A DNA stretch of 64,000 bases. Source: Aurantiochytrium sp. KH105 (lineage: Eukaryota > Sar > Bigyra > Thraustochytrida > Thraustochytriidae). Under the pieces are notes generated by a model. That model was not told where the DNA came from. It was given only the letters and a program-made list of their open reading frames with translations, and searched no databases. This document shows positions 19,975 to 30,800 of the stretch, one piece after another. Within the stretch, counting starts at the first letter, position 1. Every line of letters begins with the position of its first letter. The DNA lies in the NCBI GenBank assembly GCA_003116975.1, contig BGKB01000071.1:247180-311179 (forward strand). The letters run 5' to 3'. The position numbers and the translations under genes were made by a program.

Positions 19975-21144
19975 TTATCGCGAAGCATCATCTTGCTCCG
20001 AAGAGGCTGCGGCTGCCAATGAGGCAGATGCAAGGCCGCCAGAATTCGAAGCGGCAGGGATCGAGAAATCGATCGCCTCGCAGGCCGCAATCTGTGCATG
20101 CTCATCCGGCGTGAGCTCCAGCAATGCCAAAGGCAGAGGCTCGCCGCCCGGGAGCCGCGTGTCGGGGTCCTTGATCTCGTCAAAGAAGGGGTGCGCCAGG
20201 GCCTGAATTGGAAGTATCCGGTTGTTGGGCTTGTAGGCGAGCATTCTCGATACAAGATCGATGCCTTCTGGTGGCGTCGACGAGCGGAAAATCTTGTTCC
20301 ATGGATGCGCCTGGATTTGTGGGAACTTGAATTCGGTGTAGTATCGATTCATCGCCTCGATCTCATCGCGAGAAGGCGTTCCGAGAACCTTGATAATCTC
20401 TACGAGCTGGTCGACGCCGCTACCGCCAGGAAAGAGGGGCTGGCCGAGCATGAGCTCGCCAAAAACACATCCAAGCGACCATATATCGATGGCAGTCGTG
20501 TATTCTGTAGATCCGAAGATTAGTTCGGGCGCGCGATAGAAGCGCGAGCAAATATATGACACATTGGGCTCACCTTGGACGAGCATCTTTGCACTTCCAA
20601 AGTCGCAAAGCTTGAGCGCATGAGTGGCCGGATCCAACAAGAGGTTCTGCGGCTTAATGTCGCGGTGACAGATCCCGAGGCTGTGGATGTATCCGAGCGC
20701 CCTGCAGAGTTGGTAGACGTAGAGCTTGACAAAGAGCGCGGGCACGATCTCCTTGGCCTTTTGGTATCTGCGAATGATTCGGTACACCGTTTCTGGGACA
20801 TACTCCAGCACAAGATTCAGGTAAAGCTCGTCGGCCGTGTCACCATTGCTGTAAAAACAGTGCTTGAGCTGTACGATGTTCGGATGGTCGAGCTGTCGCA
20901 TCACCTGAAGCTCGCGGTTCTTAAATCGTTTGTCTTGAAGAACCTTTTTAATGGCCACGACCTCTCCGGTTTGCGCGACGACGGCGCGAAAGACCACGCC
21001 GAAGGAACCGTTGCCAATCACCTTTTCCGCACTGTAGCTGATGGTTTGTGGCTGGTCTCCCACGCCGCCGCCCTTGCCTTCGTCGACATGCTGGTTCATG
21101 TTCGCTTCGCCCCCGGCGTTATCACCGTGCATTCCAGACGACAT
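19975..21144 (-). CDS. Glycogen synthase kinase 3 (GSK-3/Shaggy) family protein kinase
   Basis: 389 residues from the ATG at 21142-21144; the open frame extends further upstream only from a GTG, with low-complexity sequence. All kinase landmarks are present: glycine loop GNGSFGVVF (about residue 40), VAIKKVLQD with the ATP-binding Lys, [10 protein letters not shown] (about 157), DFGSAK, and the GSK-3 signature [16 protein letters not shown] with the activating Tyr (about 195). The C-terminal [13 protein letters not shown] also fits. The length matches the family. GSK-3 phosphorylates primed Ser/Thr sites and acts in development, metabolism and stress signalling. The first ~30 residues are a Gly/His-rich tail without similarity. 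The 3' end converges on the giant gene. Confidence 0.96.
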   Translation of the reverse strand: MSSGMHGDNAGGEANMNQHVDEGKGGGVGDQPQTISYSAEKVIGNGSFGVVFRAVVAQTGEVVAIKKVLQDKRFKNRELQVMRQLDHPNIVQLKHCFYSNGDTADELYLNLVLEYVPETVYRIIRRYQKAKEIVPALFVKLYVYQLCRALGYIHSLGICHRDIKPQNLLLDPATHALKLCDFGSAKMLVQGEPNVSYICSRFYRAPELIFGSTEYTTAIDIWSLGCVFGELMLGQPLFPGGSGVDQLVEIIKVLGTPSRDEIEAMNRYYTEFKFPQIQAHPWNKIFRSSTPPEGIDLVSRMLAYKPNNRILPIQALAHPFFDEIKDPDTRLPGGEPLPLALLELTPDEHAQIAACEAIDFSIPAASNSGGLASASLAAAASSEQDDASR

Positions 21145-23823
21145 GGTTGAGACCGCGAGGGACTCGGGCCTCTTTTTTCCAGGGTGCGTGCGAGCGCAGT
21201 GCGTCGGGAGGAGCTTCCTCCACGCGCGCGGCTCCCGCTCAAGCGAGTCGCGAGCCTCCTCCTCAACTTCTACTTCTACTTCTTCCTCGGCGGCGGCGGC
21301 AGTCTCCTCCTCCTCGCCGAGGCGCGCGTCGCGGCGCAGCTTTCCTTCTTCTTTACCCGCGACCGCCTCGGGGCGCGAAACGAAACGAAATGAAACGAAG
21401 GGACGAGACGAGACGAGACGAGACGAGCTGGACACGGGGTCTCGGCGCGCGCGACGGCGTCGGCCGCGACGGAGTCGACGTGCACGCGGTCGGTCGGTCG
21501 GTCGGTCGGTCAGTCGGTCGCTCGCGCGCTAGAAACGGGCGAGCGGCTCACCACGCAGGCTCGCCGGCTCGGCTCGCTGGCTCGCCGGCTCGGCTCGCTG
21601 GCTCGGCGCGTGTCCGCTGGCCGTCTCCGCTCGGGCGCGGGGTGCGCGATGTGCGCGAGCTGCACAAGCCTTGCGAGCGACGATGGCTTCGAGCGAAGGC
21701 TGCACCTCGCCTCCTTGCCTTTCTGCCTGCCTGCCTAGCGGGTCTGCTGGTGCTGCGGCGTGCGCGATGCGCAGGGCGGGGTCCGCGCCGGGCGCTGTCC
21801 AGCGGGGCGGTGCTGGCGGCGGCGAGGCGGCGCCGCGTGGACTCGGGGCCTGCCCGCGCGAGAGAGAGGTCGGCGCACCGAAAGAAAGATGGATGGAGAT
21901 GGATGGATGGATGGATGGACCCTCGCCAGGCAATTTCAATTCGGCCTTCCTTGCGCACTCGTTCCTTCTCCACCGCGCCCCTGAGGGACGAGCGGAGGCA
22001 GCAGCGGCGGCGGCGGCACCGGCAGCAGCAGCAGCTGCGGCGGCGGCGGCGGCGGCGACGGCGACGGCGCGGAGAGGACGGGCCTGGAGGCGAGAAGGAA
22101 AGGCGATTTGAACGAACGAATGAACGAACAGCCGATCGATCGAACGAGCCTCTGCGAAGAGAAGGGGCAGGAGGCCTCGCGCCGTGCGGCTGCGGTGGCT
22201 CTCGCCCTGCTAGCGGTTTCGCCGACACTGGTGTCTGGCTTCTAGTTTGGGTCAGTCGAGCAGTACACAGCTCCAACTTAAATCCACTGTCATTTAACGT
22301 GCTCGCTGCGGGAACTAGCACTGGAGAACAATAGTTGCAGCATGTACACTGGACATGGCCGTTGAGGGGAGCAGGTGGGAAATTTTAGGAGATGTGGGAG
22401 ACGACATTGCCAAATAATGCCTCTACAATTGTCAGATGTTTCCCACAGTGACTATTTAGGTCGGCAAATATGTTGATATTTGTTTAGTGATGACCGACTC
22501 GGAAAAATACAGTCGAGGATTGCGAGTTTGTACGATGAGACAGTGTGCTCATGAAGCGCACACGCGAAGCTTGGACGAGTTCCAGCTCGAACGAATTCCA
22601 AGCCGTATGCGAGCAAGACGATCGAGGGGGGGGGCGGGGGGGGGAAGGCAAGGAGGAGAACGACGAGCTCGGCTGAGCTTTTCAAAGATCATCGTGCCAG
22701 AGCGAGAGGAATGCATACATGCATTGAACTGAAAAGGCAGTCAATGTTCTGTGAAAATTACGGTTTCGAAGACTCACGGTCCAGTGCTTAGTTGGCCTAG
22801 ATCACAGCCCAGAGCCTAGGAAACGCGAGGCCAGCCACAGTGATAAGCTTCCACTGTGTACGTTTCGCCTGAGGAGAATGGTGAATGAGAAGCCTGCACT
22901 CCGACACGCACACAAATACACGAAAAAAAAACAAAACTGGACGGGACGTATTCATAGCTCTATATTTCTTGGTGATTTCTCATGGAAACCATGCAGGACT
23001 GTAAACAAATTGATCCAGAGGTCGGTCATGGCGAATGCGGGAGAAGATTCCTCGAGGCTGGGCAGCTGGCTGCCTTTCTGTCTTGATGTCAGCTATTCCT
23101 TGTATTCTTCTCTCCTTCCCCTGGTTTCTGACATTGATCAGACGGGAGAATTCTCGAACAACAGCGATACACGCACACACCGCTCACAAGCACACGCCGA
23201 CATGTACATCAAGCTCCTCCTCTTCTCTCTGGTGTCAGCAATTGATCCAAGGTGCCAAATACGCCTCGTCGGTTTGACGATATCGCCAAAAGCGCAACGA
23301 GTCCGCAGCACGTTGCCGCGATCTTAAAAATACACCGACCTTCTACATCATCGTTCGTCTCAAAAGCTCTGCTGCTTGTTGGATGCCCCAGGGCCCGCAT
23401 CCAAGGGCCTTCCCAGTCCACCAAGTTGCCTCGCGCCTGTCACCCTCCGCGAGATGCTCGAAATAACCGTCGATAAATCGACAGTAGCCGTAATCGCGGA
23501 CTAACCCGCAATAGAGCGATGAGCTGGCCACGTTGCCAAACCGCAAAGTATCATCATCATCGCCATCTCGAGCTCGCAGCGCGCGCGCGACGCAGATCTC
23601 CTTCGGCGAGGACGTGCGGCGCCGGTCGGGGAGACAGGCTCAGGCGCGCAGGCGAGGCCCAGCGACGGCGTGGGCGCCGGAGCAGGCGGGGCGGGCGTCT
23701 CCAGCGAGGAGGCAGATCGAGCGGTCTGGCCTGGAGCCGGCGACGCGTACGAGAGGACTAGACGTTTGCTAGGCGTTTCGTTCTGGTTTTGCCTTTCGTG
23801 GGTCAGGCAGGTCGACGAAGAAG
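21145..23823. other. Divergent 2.7-kb intergenic region, GC-rich and repeat-rich
   Basis: It separates GSK-3 (reverse) from COPI zeta (forward), so it holds both promoters. The GSK-3-proximal half is very GC-rich: CGGT repeats near 21490, a ~21-bp GGCTCGCCGGCTCG-type tandem near 21558-21608, ATGG repeats near 21897-21920, and GCG/GCA triplets near 22000-22070. The distal half is AT-richer. A 149-codon frame at 22878-23327 begins with ATG but shows no recognisable motif; I do not call it a gene. Confidence 0.6.
22626..22644 (+). other. G9-C-G9 run, potential G-quadruplex
   Basis: Two nine-base guanine runs separated by one cytosine lie in the gap upstream of COPI zeta. Such runs can fold into a G-quadruplex and are also prone to sequencing error. 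Confidence 0.6.
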
Positions 23824-24357
23824 ATGGCAACGCCCAGCGTCAAGGGCGTGGTGATCCTGGACAGCGCGGACGGATCGCGCATGCACGCGAAGTACTTTGC
23901 GAAGTCGCTGCGGGACCAAAAGGCGCAGCTCGAGTTCGAGCGAAGCCTGTTCCAGAAAACACGCGGCCAGAATGCAAGGTCAGAGGCCGAGATCGTGATG
24001 CTCGACAACACTGTCGTTGTTTACCGCGCCGGCATCGACGTTATTTTCTACGTGTGCGGAGAACCGGACGAGAACGAGCTCATTCTCACCACTATTCTCG
24101 ATGCCATGTACGAGGCCCTTAGTGGGATCTTGCGCAGCCACCTCGAAAAGCGCACCTTGCTCGACAATCTCGACCTCGTACTTCTCACGGTCGATGAGCT
24201 TGTCGACGGTGGTCTCATCCTCGAAACGGACCCAGTCGCCATTGCCAACCGCGTGCTCATGAAGGGAGCCACCGGCGAGACCCCCATGAACGAGCTCACG
24301 ATTTCTCAGGCGCTGCAGAGCGCAAGGGACCAGCTTGCCAAGTCATTCCGGAACTAA
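23824..24357 (+). CDS. Coatomer (COPI) subunit zeta
   Basis: 177 residues, the same length as animal COPZ. The N-terminus reads KGVVILDSADGSRMHAKYF and is followed by a longin-like core. FYVCGEPDENELILTTILD and LLTVDELVDGGLILETDP are typical of the zeta/sigma small-adaptin family. Zeta pairs with gamma-COP in the F-subcomplex of coatomer, which coats Golgi-to-ER and intra-Golgi vesicles. The frame starts at the first ATG and ends in NLL-free, soluble sequence without targeting signals, as expected. It stands alone between a large divergent gap and a convergent gene; nothing unusual is seen. Confidence 0.95.
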   Translation: MATPSVKGVVILDSADGSRMHAKYFAKSLRDQKAQLEFERSLFQKTRGQNARSEAEIVMLDNTVVVYRAGIDVIFYVCGEPDENELILTTILDAMYEALSGILRSHLEKRTLLDNLDLVLLTVDELVDGGLILETDPVAIANRVLMKGATGETPMNELTISQALQSARDQLAKSFRN

Positions 24358-24759
24358 ATACAAACTTCGATCCTGCAAACCTAGACTATCGGGTACGTGG
24401 ATGGATGGGTGACTAGAAGGAAGCCTGTGCTGCGTTTTTGGTGCTGCGGCGCGATGGCTATCATGTGCCGCAGCCCTTTTAAAGCCACGTATTTTCTTCG
24501 CACTGCGGCCTTTTCATGCCGCGCGGCCTCCGCGCACGCAGACTGCACCGCTGTCACTTATGATACACAATGAAAAACTGATCGCTTACACGCGCGGCCT
24601 GCAGCGTGCGGCCTTCCAATGCAACTTCGTTCTTGTTGGTTGTTCTATTTGCTTTACAGTCAGTGTTCAGGTAGGGTAGACCAGGTGCTTGAGCTCAAGC
24701 TTTGAATTGAGCCCGCTTCTTCTCACTTTTACATACAGTCCATCTTATTCGTTTTTTTG
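24358..24759. other. Convergent 3' intergenic region
   Basis: COPI zeta and the coiled-coil gene end toward each other here. The sequence is AT-richer than the genes and contains no recognisable RNA gene or ORF. Confidence 0.6.
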
Positions 24760-27450
24760 TTAGTGGGCAGTGGAAGACGTCTCGCTGTCAACAAGTGTCA
24801 TTTGTCCAAAGCTACCGCTCTGGAGAAGAAGCATGGCTACGTCATCCACGCATATCATCAATTCAGCTTCGCCTTCCATTTTGCAAGCAAATTCTTCGAG
24901 TTCGCTTTCCATCAATCTCCATGCTTCCTCCTGCTCTTTCTTGCTGCTCATGCGAAGACCAACGGAGTTCTCTTTTCGTATTTCATTATCGTCATCAACA
25001 TCATCGTCGTCGACGTTATCGGGAACCACATCTAGGTTTTCCTCCGTCACCGCGTCGTCATGATGTGAAAAGCTACCAGGCGTCTGAGGTTTTTCATGCC
25101 CGCGCGAGAGGTTTTTCTCATTCACGGATGATAGGAAACAGCGTTTCGCAGTGCCTCGAACAAGCTCCAAGTCGGTCCAGAGTGCCCCAGCGTCTGCGTC
25201 TTGCAGTAATCTTGGCTGTAGAGCAGCTAGAAAGTCGTAAAAGCGGCAGACTAGATCGCTCGGGGCGTCACAGAGCTTGCGAAAGACTTCGATACCCGCG
25301 CGAGTGGTCTTCCAGCGAATCAAAGAAAGGTGAAAATTAGCCAGGGCGCAGTCCGCAAGATCAATGTTCCCATATTCCTCATGGAAAACATCCGCCACCC
25401 TCATCGCAAAGGGATCTTTCCCGAAATAGGCCCGTCGCCGTCGATCAAGCACCCAAAAGTGGACTCGAGTGATTGCCTCAAATACATTTCGTAATGACCA
25501 AGTGATGCGACCACCGCCTCTCGCAAACACGGAATCGTCAGCAGGAGATCGGAAGCTTGCCAGAACAGGTGCGGAAATGTCAAAGCGCGAAAGTGGTGCT
25601 GCATTTGAACGCAGTGCCGCTCGTTTGGCTTGATCCGGTTGTTGAGACGCCTTGTCTTTTCCATTCTTTGAAACTTGTGCTTTCTTTTTCGTTGGCGAGG
25701 CGCGTGCTTTCTTGGGCGAAGAAGATCCTTTCCCCTGTGGTTTCTTCTTCGTTCGTCGCTTGTCAAGTTGCGATGCTTCATTTTCGCTCGTCTCCCAGCT
25801 CGCCAAATGTAGCATGTTCTCATGTTTAAAGTGTTGACGTTTCTGCGTGTACGATCGCTCGAAACGCAGAGTCAGGCTCTCAACTTCTTCACACAGTGCT
25901 TTGAGCACGTCCAGATCCTTGACTTTGATAAGTTGTTTCCTTCGTCGTACTTCTCGTTCTTTTTCACGTGCCTCTTGCGCCCTTTCAACTTCACGCTCCA
26001 CGTCCTCAATCTCCTTGTTCATCGCCGCGAGTTCTTCCTCAATGGCTTCCTCCTCGGCGAGTTCCACGGCTTCTCCTAGCGAGTCACTCGAAGATGACGA
26101 GCACGTGGTTTCCGAGCATCGTGACAGCGATCGCGAGACGGTGAGGGCGTCGTCCTCCTCTCTCTGGGAGGACAACGACTGCTTGCAACCGTGAGAAGCT
26201 TTTGCGTTCGTCAAAAGACCTTTTCCCAGCATTTCAGATATGTAAAGCGTAGACTCTTTGTTGTCATCGCCCAGACCGTCAGCACCGCTTTCGTCACCAT
26301 TCCCTGCTTCACTGCCTTCCTCATGCTCGTCTACCTTTTGCAATTGAGCTTTTACATCCGACTCTCGATGATCTTCGGGCTTTTCCTGCGAACCATCTGA
26401 CGCTGTCTCAGACGCCGCTGCTGGAGGCACATCTGGCTCAACGCGAGCCTGTTCGAATTCGAGTTCTTGCTTTGCGAGTGTGACCAAGTGCTCAAAGTCC
26501 TGTTCCATCGTGAAGAGTAAACGCTCTTGCTCAACCAGTGCCGACAACGTTTCTTCTTTTCCAGCGAGCCTGCGTTGAAGCTCGTTTCGCTGACGATTGA
26601 GCACATCGATTTCCTGCGTTGCGTGAGCCAAGAGCTGCCGATTCGAGTCATATCGGTTGGTGAGTCGCTTTATCTCCTTGACGAGTTGCGCATTCTCCGC
26701 GTCTGGAGCCATGTCTTGCTTGCACCTTGAAAGCACTGCCATAAGAACCTCGAGATGCATTTTCCACACATGAAGCAAGGCGGAGGCGAGAAGAGGTCTC
26801 GAGGCTGAAAGCCGCTCCGCGACCCGCTCAAATGTCTGTGAGTAAATGGGAATCACTTCGACGACACCCTGAAGGCTTTGCGAGCACTTTTTCACGCGTG
26901 TCCAGTCAAATCCAGTTCTTTCGTGCACGTTACGGATATCTGATACTGCCACCTCGAGGTCGTGATGGGCGCCGCTGCGCAACTTGCGGTCGATGAGTCG
27001 ACGGGATCGCACGTTCGGACTGCTGCGACCATTTGTACACGATTCAAGCCTGGGGTTTGGCGCCACAGGGACATCCTTTTCGATAGAGGCAGCAACATCA
27101 CAAGGTTTGCTTGAGTCATGCTTTGCATCTGCGCGAGTTTCTGGTTTCGTAGAAGCGCCATTTGTTTCAGAACCCGGCATCGGCAGGAGCGCCATCTTCT
27201 CTGCATACTCTCCAGAAGAAAGGAAACTTTCATATTGATCACGTATACCCTGTAGCAGGGGAGCGCATACATGAAGTTCGCGAGTGAGTAGCTCCAAGAT
27301 CTCGTCTGCTTCCAGGTCTTGAAGAAGTGCCTTATCGAAGCGAAAGAACACGTCTTCTTTGGCCTTCCCCGTTGTCTCAGCAGCATTTGGCTCGGGGTAG
27401 TCTGTGCCAGGTGCCAAAAAGGCGTTGAGCTTGTGTAGAGCGTCCTCCAT
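24760..27450 (-). CDS. Coiled-coil protein of unknown function
   Basis: 896 residues from the ATG at 27448-27450 (MEDALHKLNAFL); the frame continues 11 codons upstream only to a GTG. I do not recognise the family. A helical N-terminal part (1-100) precedes a low-complexity region. Heptad-like coiled coil is visible near residues 230-320 and again near 480-560, where a Glu/Arg-rich helix (EEEAIEEELAAMNKEIED) occurs. A basic Lys/Ser stretch (about 590-630) follows, then a more globular segment with GGGRITWSLRNVFEAITRV (about 665). The C-terminus has an Asp-rich patch. The size and layout suggest a scaffold or cytoskeletal protein, but this is guesswork. The upstream neighbour at 27855 is on the same strand, 404 bp away. 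Confidence 0.75.
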   Translation of the reverse strand: MEDALHKLNAFLAPGTDYPEPNAAETTGKAKEDVFFRFDKALLQDLEADEILELLTRELHVCAPLLQGIRDQYESFLSSGEYAEKMALLPMPGSETNGASTKPETRADAKHDSSKPCDVAASIEKDVPVAPNPRLESCTNGRSSPNVRSRRLIDRKLRSGAHHDLEVAVSDIRNVHERTGFDWTRVKKCSQSLQGVVEVIPIYSQTFERVAERLSASRPLLASALLHVWKMHLEVLMAVLSRCKQDMAPDAENAQLVKEIKRLTNRYDSNRQLLAHATQEIDVLNRQRNELQRRLAGKEETLSALVEQERLLFTMEQDFEHLVTLAKQELEFEQARVEPDVPPAAASETASDGSQEKPEDHRESDVKAQLQKVDEHEEGSEAGNGDESGADGLGDDNKESTLYISEMLGKGLLTNAKASHGCKQSLSSQREEDDALTVSRSLSRCSETTCSSSSSDSLGEAVELAEEEAIEEELAAMNKEIEDVEREVERAQEAREKEREVRRRKQLIKVKDLDVLKALCEEVESLTLRFERSYTQKRQHFKHENMLHLASWETSENEASQLDKRRTKKKPQGKGSSSPKKARASPTKKKAQVSKNGKDKASQQPDQAKRAALRSNAAPLSRFDISAPVLASFRSPADDSVFARGGGRITWSLRNVFEAITRVHFWVLDRRRRAYFGKDPFAMRVADVFHEEYGNIDLADCALANFHLSLIRWKTTRAGIEVFRKLCDAPSDLVCRFYDFLAALQPRLLQDADAGALWTDLELVRGTAKRCFLSSVNEKNLSRGHEKPQTPGSFSHHDDAVTEENLDVVPDNVDDDDVDDDNEIRKENSVGLRMSSKKEQEEAWRLMESELEEFACKMEGEAELMICVDDVAMLLLQSGSFGQMTLVDSETSSTAH

Positions 27451-27854
27451 GGTGTCTCTCTCTCTTGCCCTGACGCTGGGCACAGCGGAGCTCTCTCCGT
27501 TCGTCAGTTTCGTGATGACACGAGGACTTTACCTTTCAGGTATGCAAGCCCCCGCACAATCATATGATTTGCGTTTTCTGCTTTCTCAGAGCACGCACGT
27601 TGTGAGCAGCCGCAGTGCCACTGGCACTGTGCCAGAGGCAGCGCCACGCAGTCCGTAACGGGTATCCTAGTCTTAACATGACCTACCTTGACTACCGTAT
27701 TGCAGAACGAAAGGGAACGAGCGTCAGAGAAAGTGGGAGGGAAGAAAAGAAGGAAAGAAAGCAAGAAAGGAATGACGGGAGTCGATTCAGAAACAAAGTT
27801 CGTCGCGAAAGACATCAACCGGGAGACAGGAAATAGAGTTCATGAATTATAGAC
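27451..27854. other. Intergenic region, presumed promoter of the coiled-coil gene
   Basis: This 404-bp gap lies between two reverse-strand genes. A GA-rich stretch occurs near 27730-27780. No gene is seen. Confidence 0.55.
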
Positions 27855-30800
27855 TTAGAAATGGCCGGGCGGATCAGGATCGAGGATTGCATCATCGCCT
27901 TCATCCATGATGCCAGGCTTTGGCGAACGGGAAGCGCGCAGTAAACGTCTAGCGTTGTGTATGATTCGCTGCAGCGGGTTTTGCCGAAAGAACTCCTCTT
28001 CTTCTTCCTTGGCCTCAGCGGCTCGGATGGCCGCGACAAACTCCGCAAGCTCGAAGCGACGATCTTCTGCAATTTTGCGTGCCTGAAAACCGCGGAAGAC
28101 ACGCTGCAGGGCGATTGCGGCAGCCTCGCGCAAATTTTCCAGCGCAATGATCTGAAGACGGCGAGCTGCCCAGGCAACCGCCGCGCGACGACCCAAATGA
28201 CCTCGCGCGACACTCTGAATCTTGATGGCTGCAGTGGCCTCGCGCCTCGCCTGCTGAGCGCGTTTCTGAAGCTTTGCCCTCTCGTCCTCGAGTCGCTTTT
28301 CGACGCGTGCATGCCGCACTTTCTCGCCTGCCGACGCCTTTTCCATGGCGAAATCCATTGCGCGTTTCCGTCCTGCCACGTGCGCCGCGGTCGATTGCAT
28401 CCGCTGGCGTTCCGCTGCAATAGCTGCAGCATCCATGCCAATTGAATTCGCTCCTCGCCGTCGGTGGTGGCTGCCTGGTCCGTGACGTCCGTCAAATCGC
28501 GACTTGCGCAAAAGTGTCATGGCACGAAAGTACATTAGCGTCATGGTGAAGATGCCAAAGCGAAGCACATTCTCCGTCTCGTCGAGCTGGTGCTTTACGT
28601 CTGCCTTCATATCCACCGCCTTCTGACGGCGCTCTCTGCGCGCGACGCTGCGAGAGATGCTCGCCCATTTTTCTGCAGGGGGCTCTCGGGTACTTCCTGC
28701 ATTGTCTTCGTTGTCATGATCGCCCGTGGCAGGCTTGAACACTTCCGAGTCACGCTCCCCAAAAATCCAACCCTCTAACATAAAGTCGAGCACGCCGTCG
28801 ATGAGTTCCTCCACAACTTCGCCGCCCAAAAGACGCCCGCGCTCATTTTCAAGTGCCAAGACGACATTTTGAGTCCATTGAACTTGCTTGTAGCCGTGGA
28901 GGGCCTTGGTTTCCACAAAGGCGCTCTTCGATGCGCACGCCATGTGCAGTTCCTCGTCGACAATCTGAAGCCTGATTTTCCTCTCGAGGGAGATAAGCTC
29001 CGCGTCAAGCTCGCGAAGGAGGTCTTTGCGCATCATGCGTGAATTGCCTCCTTGTTTCACGCTGCGCGCCACAGTGCTCTCTACGAACTTCACGTTGACG
29101 TCAATTCTGCGGACGGCCTCGAGCTCCTTGCGCAGCTCCATTTTCCGCTCTTCGGTCTTCACAAGATCGACGGGCGGCTCGTATGAGCACGGGCTTGTGT
29201 TGCATGCTTGGCAAAATGCGCGCTCGGCAGCCGCCTTGGCCTTGGCCGCGTTAATTCGCGCGGCAGTGCTGTCAGGATCACCGTCGTCATCGCTCGCGTT
29301 ACCATCATCTTTTGATTGGCGTTTCCGCGCCTTCGCATTGCCAATTTCATTGTCACCATCGTCGCCCTCGTCATTTTCGTCCCCATCGTCCTCCTCTTCC
29401 TCCTCGTCCTCCTCGTCGGAAGAACTCATCAGCTCAGCTAGGTCATCTTCCTTTGTCGCCTGGGCTAAAATTAAAGAGTCTCGTTCCTTTCGTCGAAGTT
29501 CCTTCAAGATGAAGGTTTCCTGCTCCTTCACCTGCAGCAAAAGCAGACGATCAAGCTCTCGATTGAGCTCTTTTCGCAGAATCCGGATGGGGAAACGCTG
29601 CTCGGAACTGTGAAGGACAGAGGAGTCCATAAAGGCGTCCTTGCTCTCATTGGCGCGCTCAAGCTCTACGAGAACCAAGCGACAGCGACGATCAACGTCG
29701 GTGACCACTTCGGCAGCTTTGACATCAAATGTCAGCTTTTCGTGCCGAAGCATACGCGGTTCGCGGAGCATGGGTTCTACCAGACACCCCCGCTCAAGAG
29801 GGTGTGCGCGTTCTCGCAGCAGATGGTGCATGATGATGGCCTTGGGGCCTTGCAAAGTCTCCGTTTCCGTAAACATGAGAGCAAGAAGGTCTTCTCGGTT
29901 GCAGGTACCCTCGGGAGCTTGCAAACTTGGATCCGGGTCCCCCGCGCGAATTGCGCTCTCCGGGTGCAGTATCAAGTACGCGTCCGACCAGCATGCGTCC
30001 GCGTTGCTCTGCTCACTGAGAATGTTTTCAATGGCCGTCTGAGCATTCTGACGATCGCGCTCCGCCGCTGCAGAAAGTTTGGCCGTTCGCGAAGCCACGC
30101 CCAATGCGATTTCCTCCTCGGTGACCATGCCCATGCGTTTGAGAGCTGCAAGGCGGCTCGTTTTGGTAGCCTTTTCTTCGCGCAACTCCCGCTTGGCGTT
30201 GGCCATATCCGCTGTGCCCCGGCGGCAGTCGTGATGTTCGGTTCGACGTGAGGCTGCGAGGCGAACCCATTTGTCAAACTCCCGTTCGAGCTTGGATAGA
30301 TTTTTTGCGGTGCATTTCTTCAAAGTTTCCTCATCGATCTCAAAGTCTTCTTCATCTTGACCCTTCTCAGGTGTGAAGCCTGGCCCAAGTTCCTCGCGTT
30401 CACGACGCTTCAGCAGGACTCTGGCAATCATAGCCATTTCATTCTCCAATGATTCGCAGCGTGCCTCTGCGTCCTTTACAATACCTGCCACAAGGCTAAG
30501 CTTACGTTCCGACAAGTACAAGCTCACGGTTAGATGCTCCGTGGCCTCATCGATCTCAATGAGCCGATCGTGTAGTGCGAGTGCTTCTGAACGCGCGTCA
30601 AATTCCACGCTCTTGATGGACTTGCACGTTTCTGCAAGGACAGTGATGGAGTATTGCGTTAGGGATGCGGCGCCAACGACGACCTGGTATCTGCCGTGCT
30701 GGAGAGGAATGCCGTCTTCCTCTGGGTCATGAATAAGCGTGAAGCGACCCATGGCGTCGCTTGAGCTGAGACTCACCTCGTGCGACTGAGAGCACACGCC

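Noticed and set aside
21145-21435. 97-residue extension of GSK-3
   Set aside because: It starts at GTG and is low-complexity Glu/Arg/Ser; the first ATG is at 21142-21144.
22878-23327. 149-codon ATG-started ORF
   Set aside because: No motif, irregular codon use, and overlapping frames on the other strand; would need transcript evidence.
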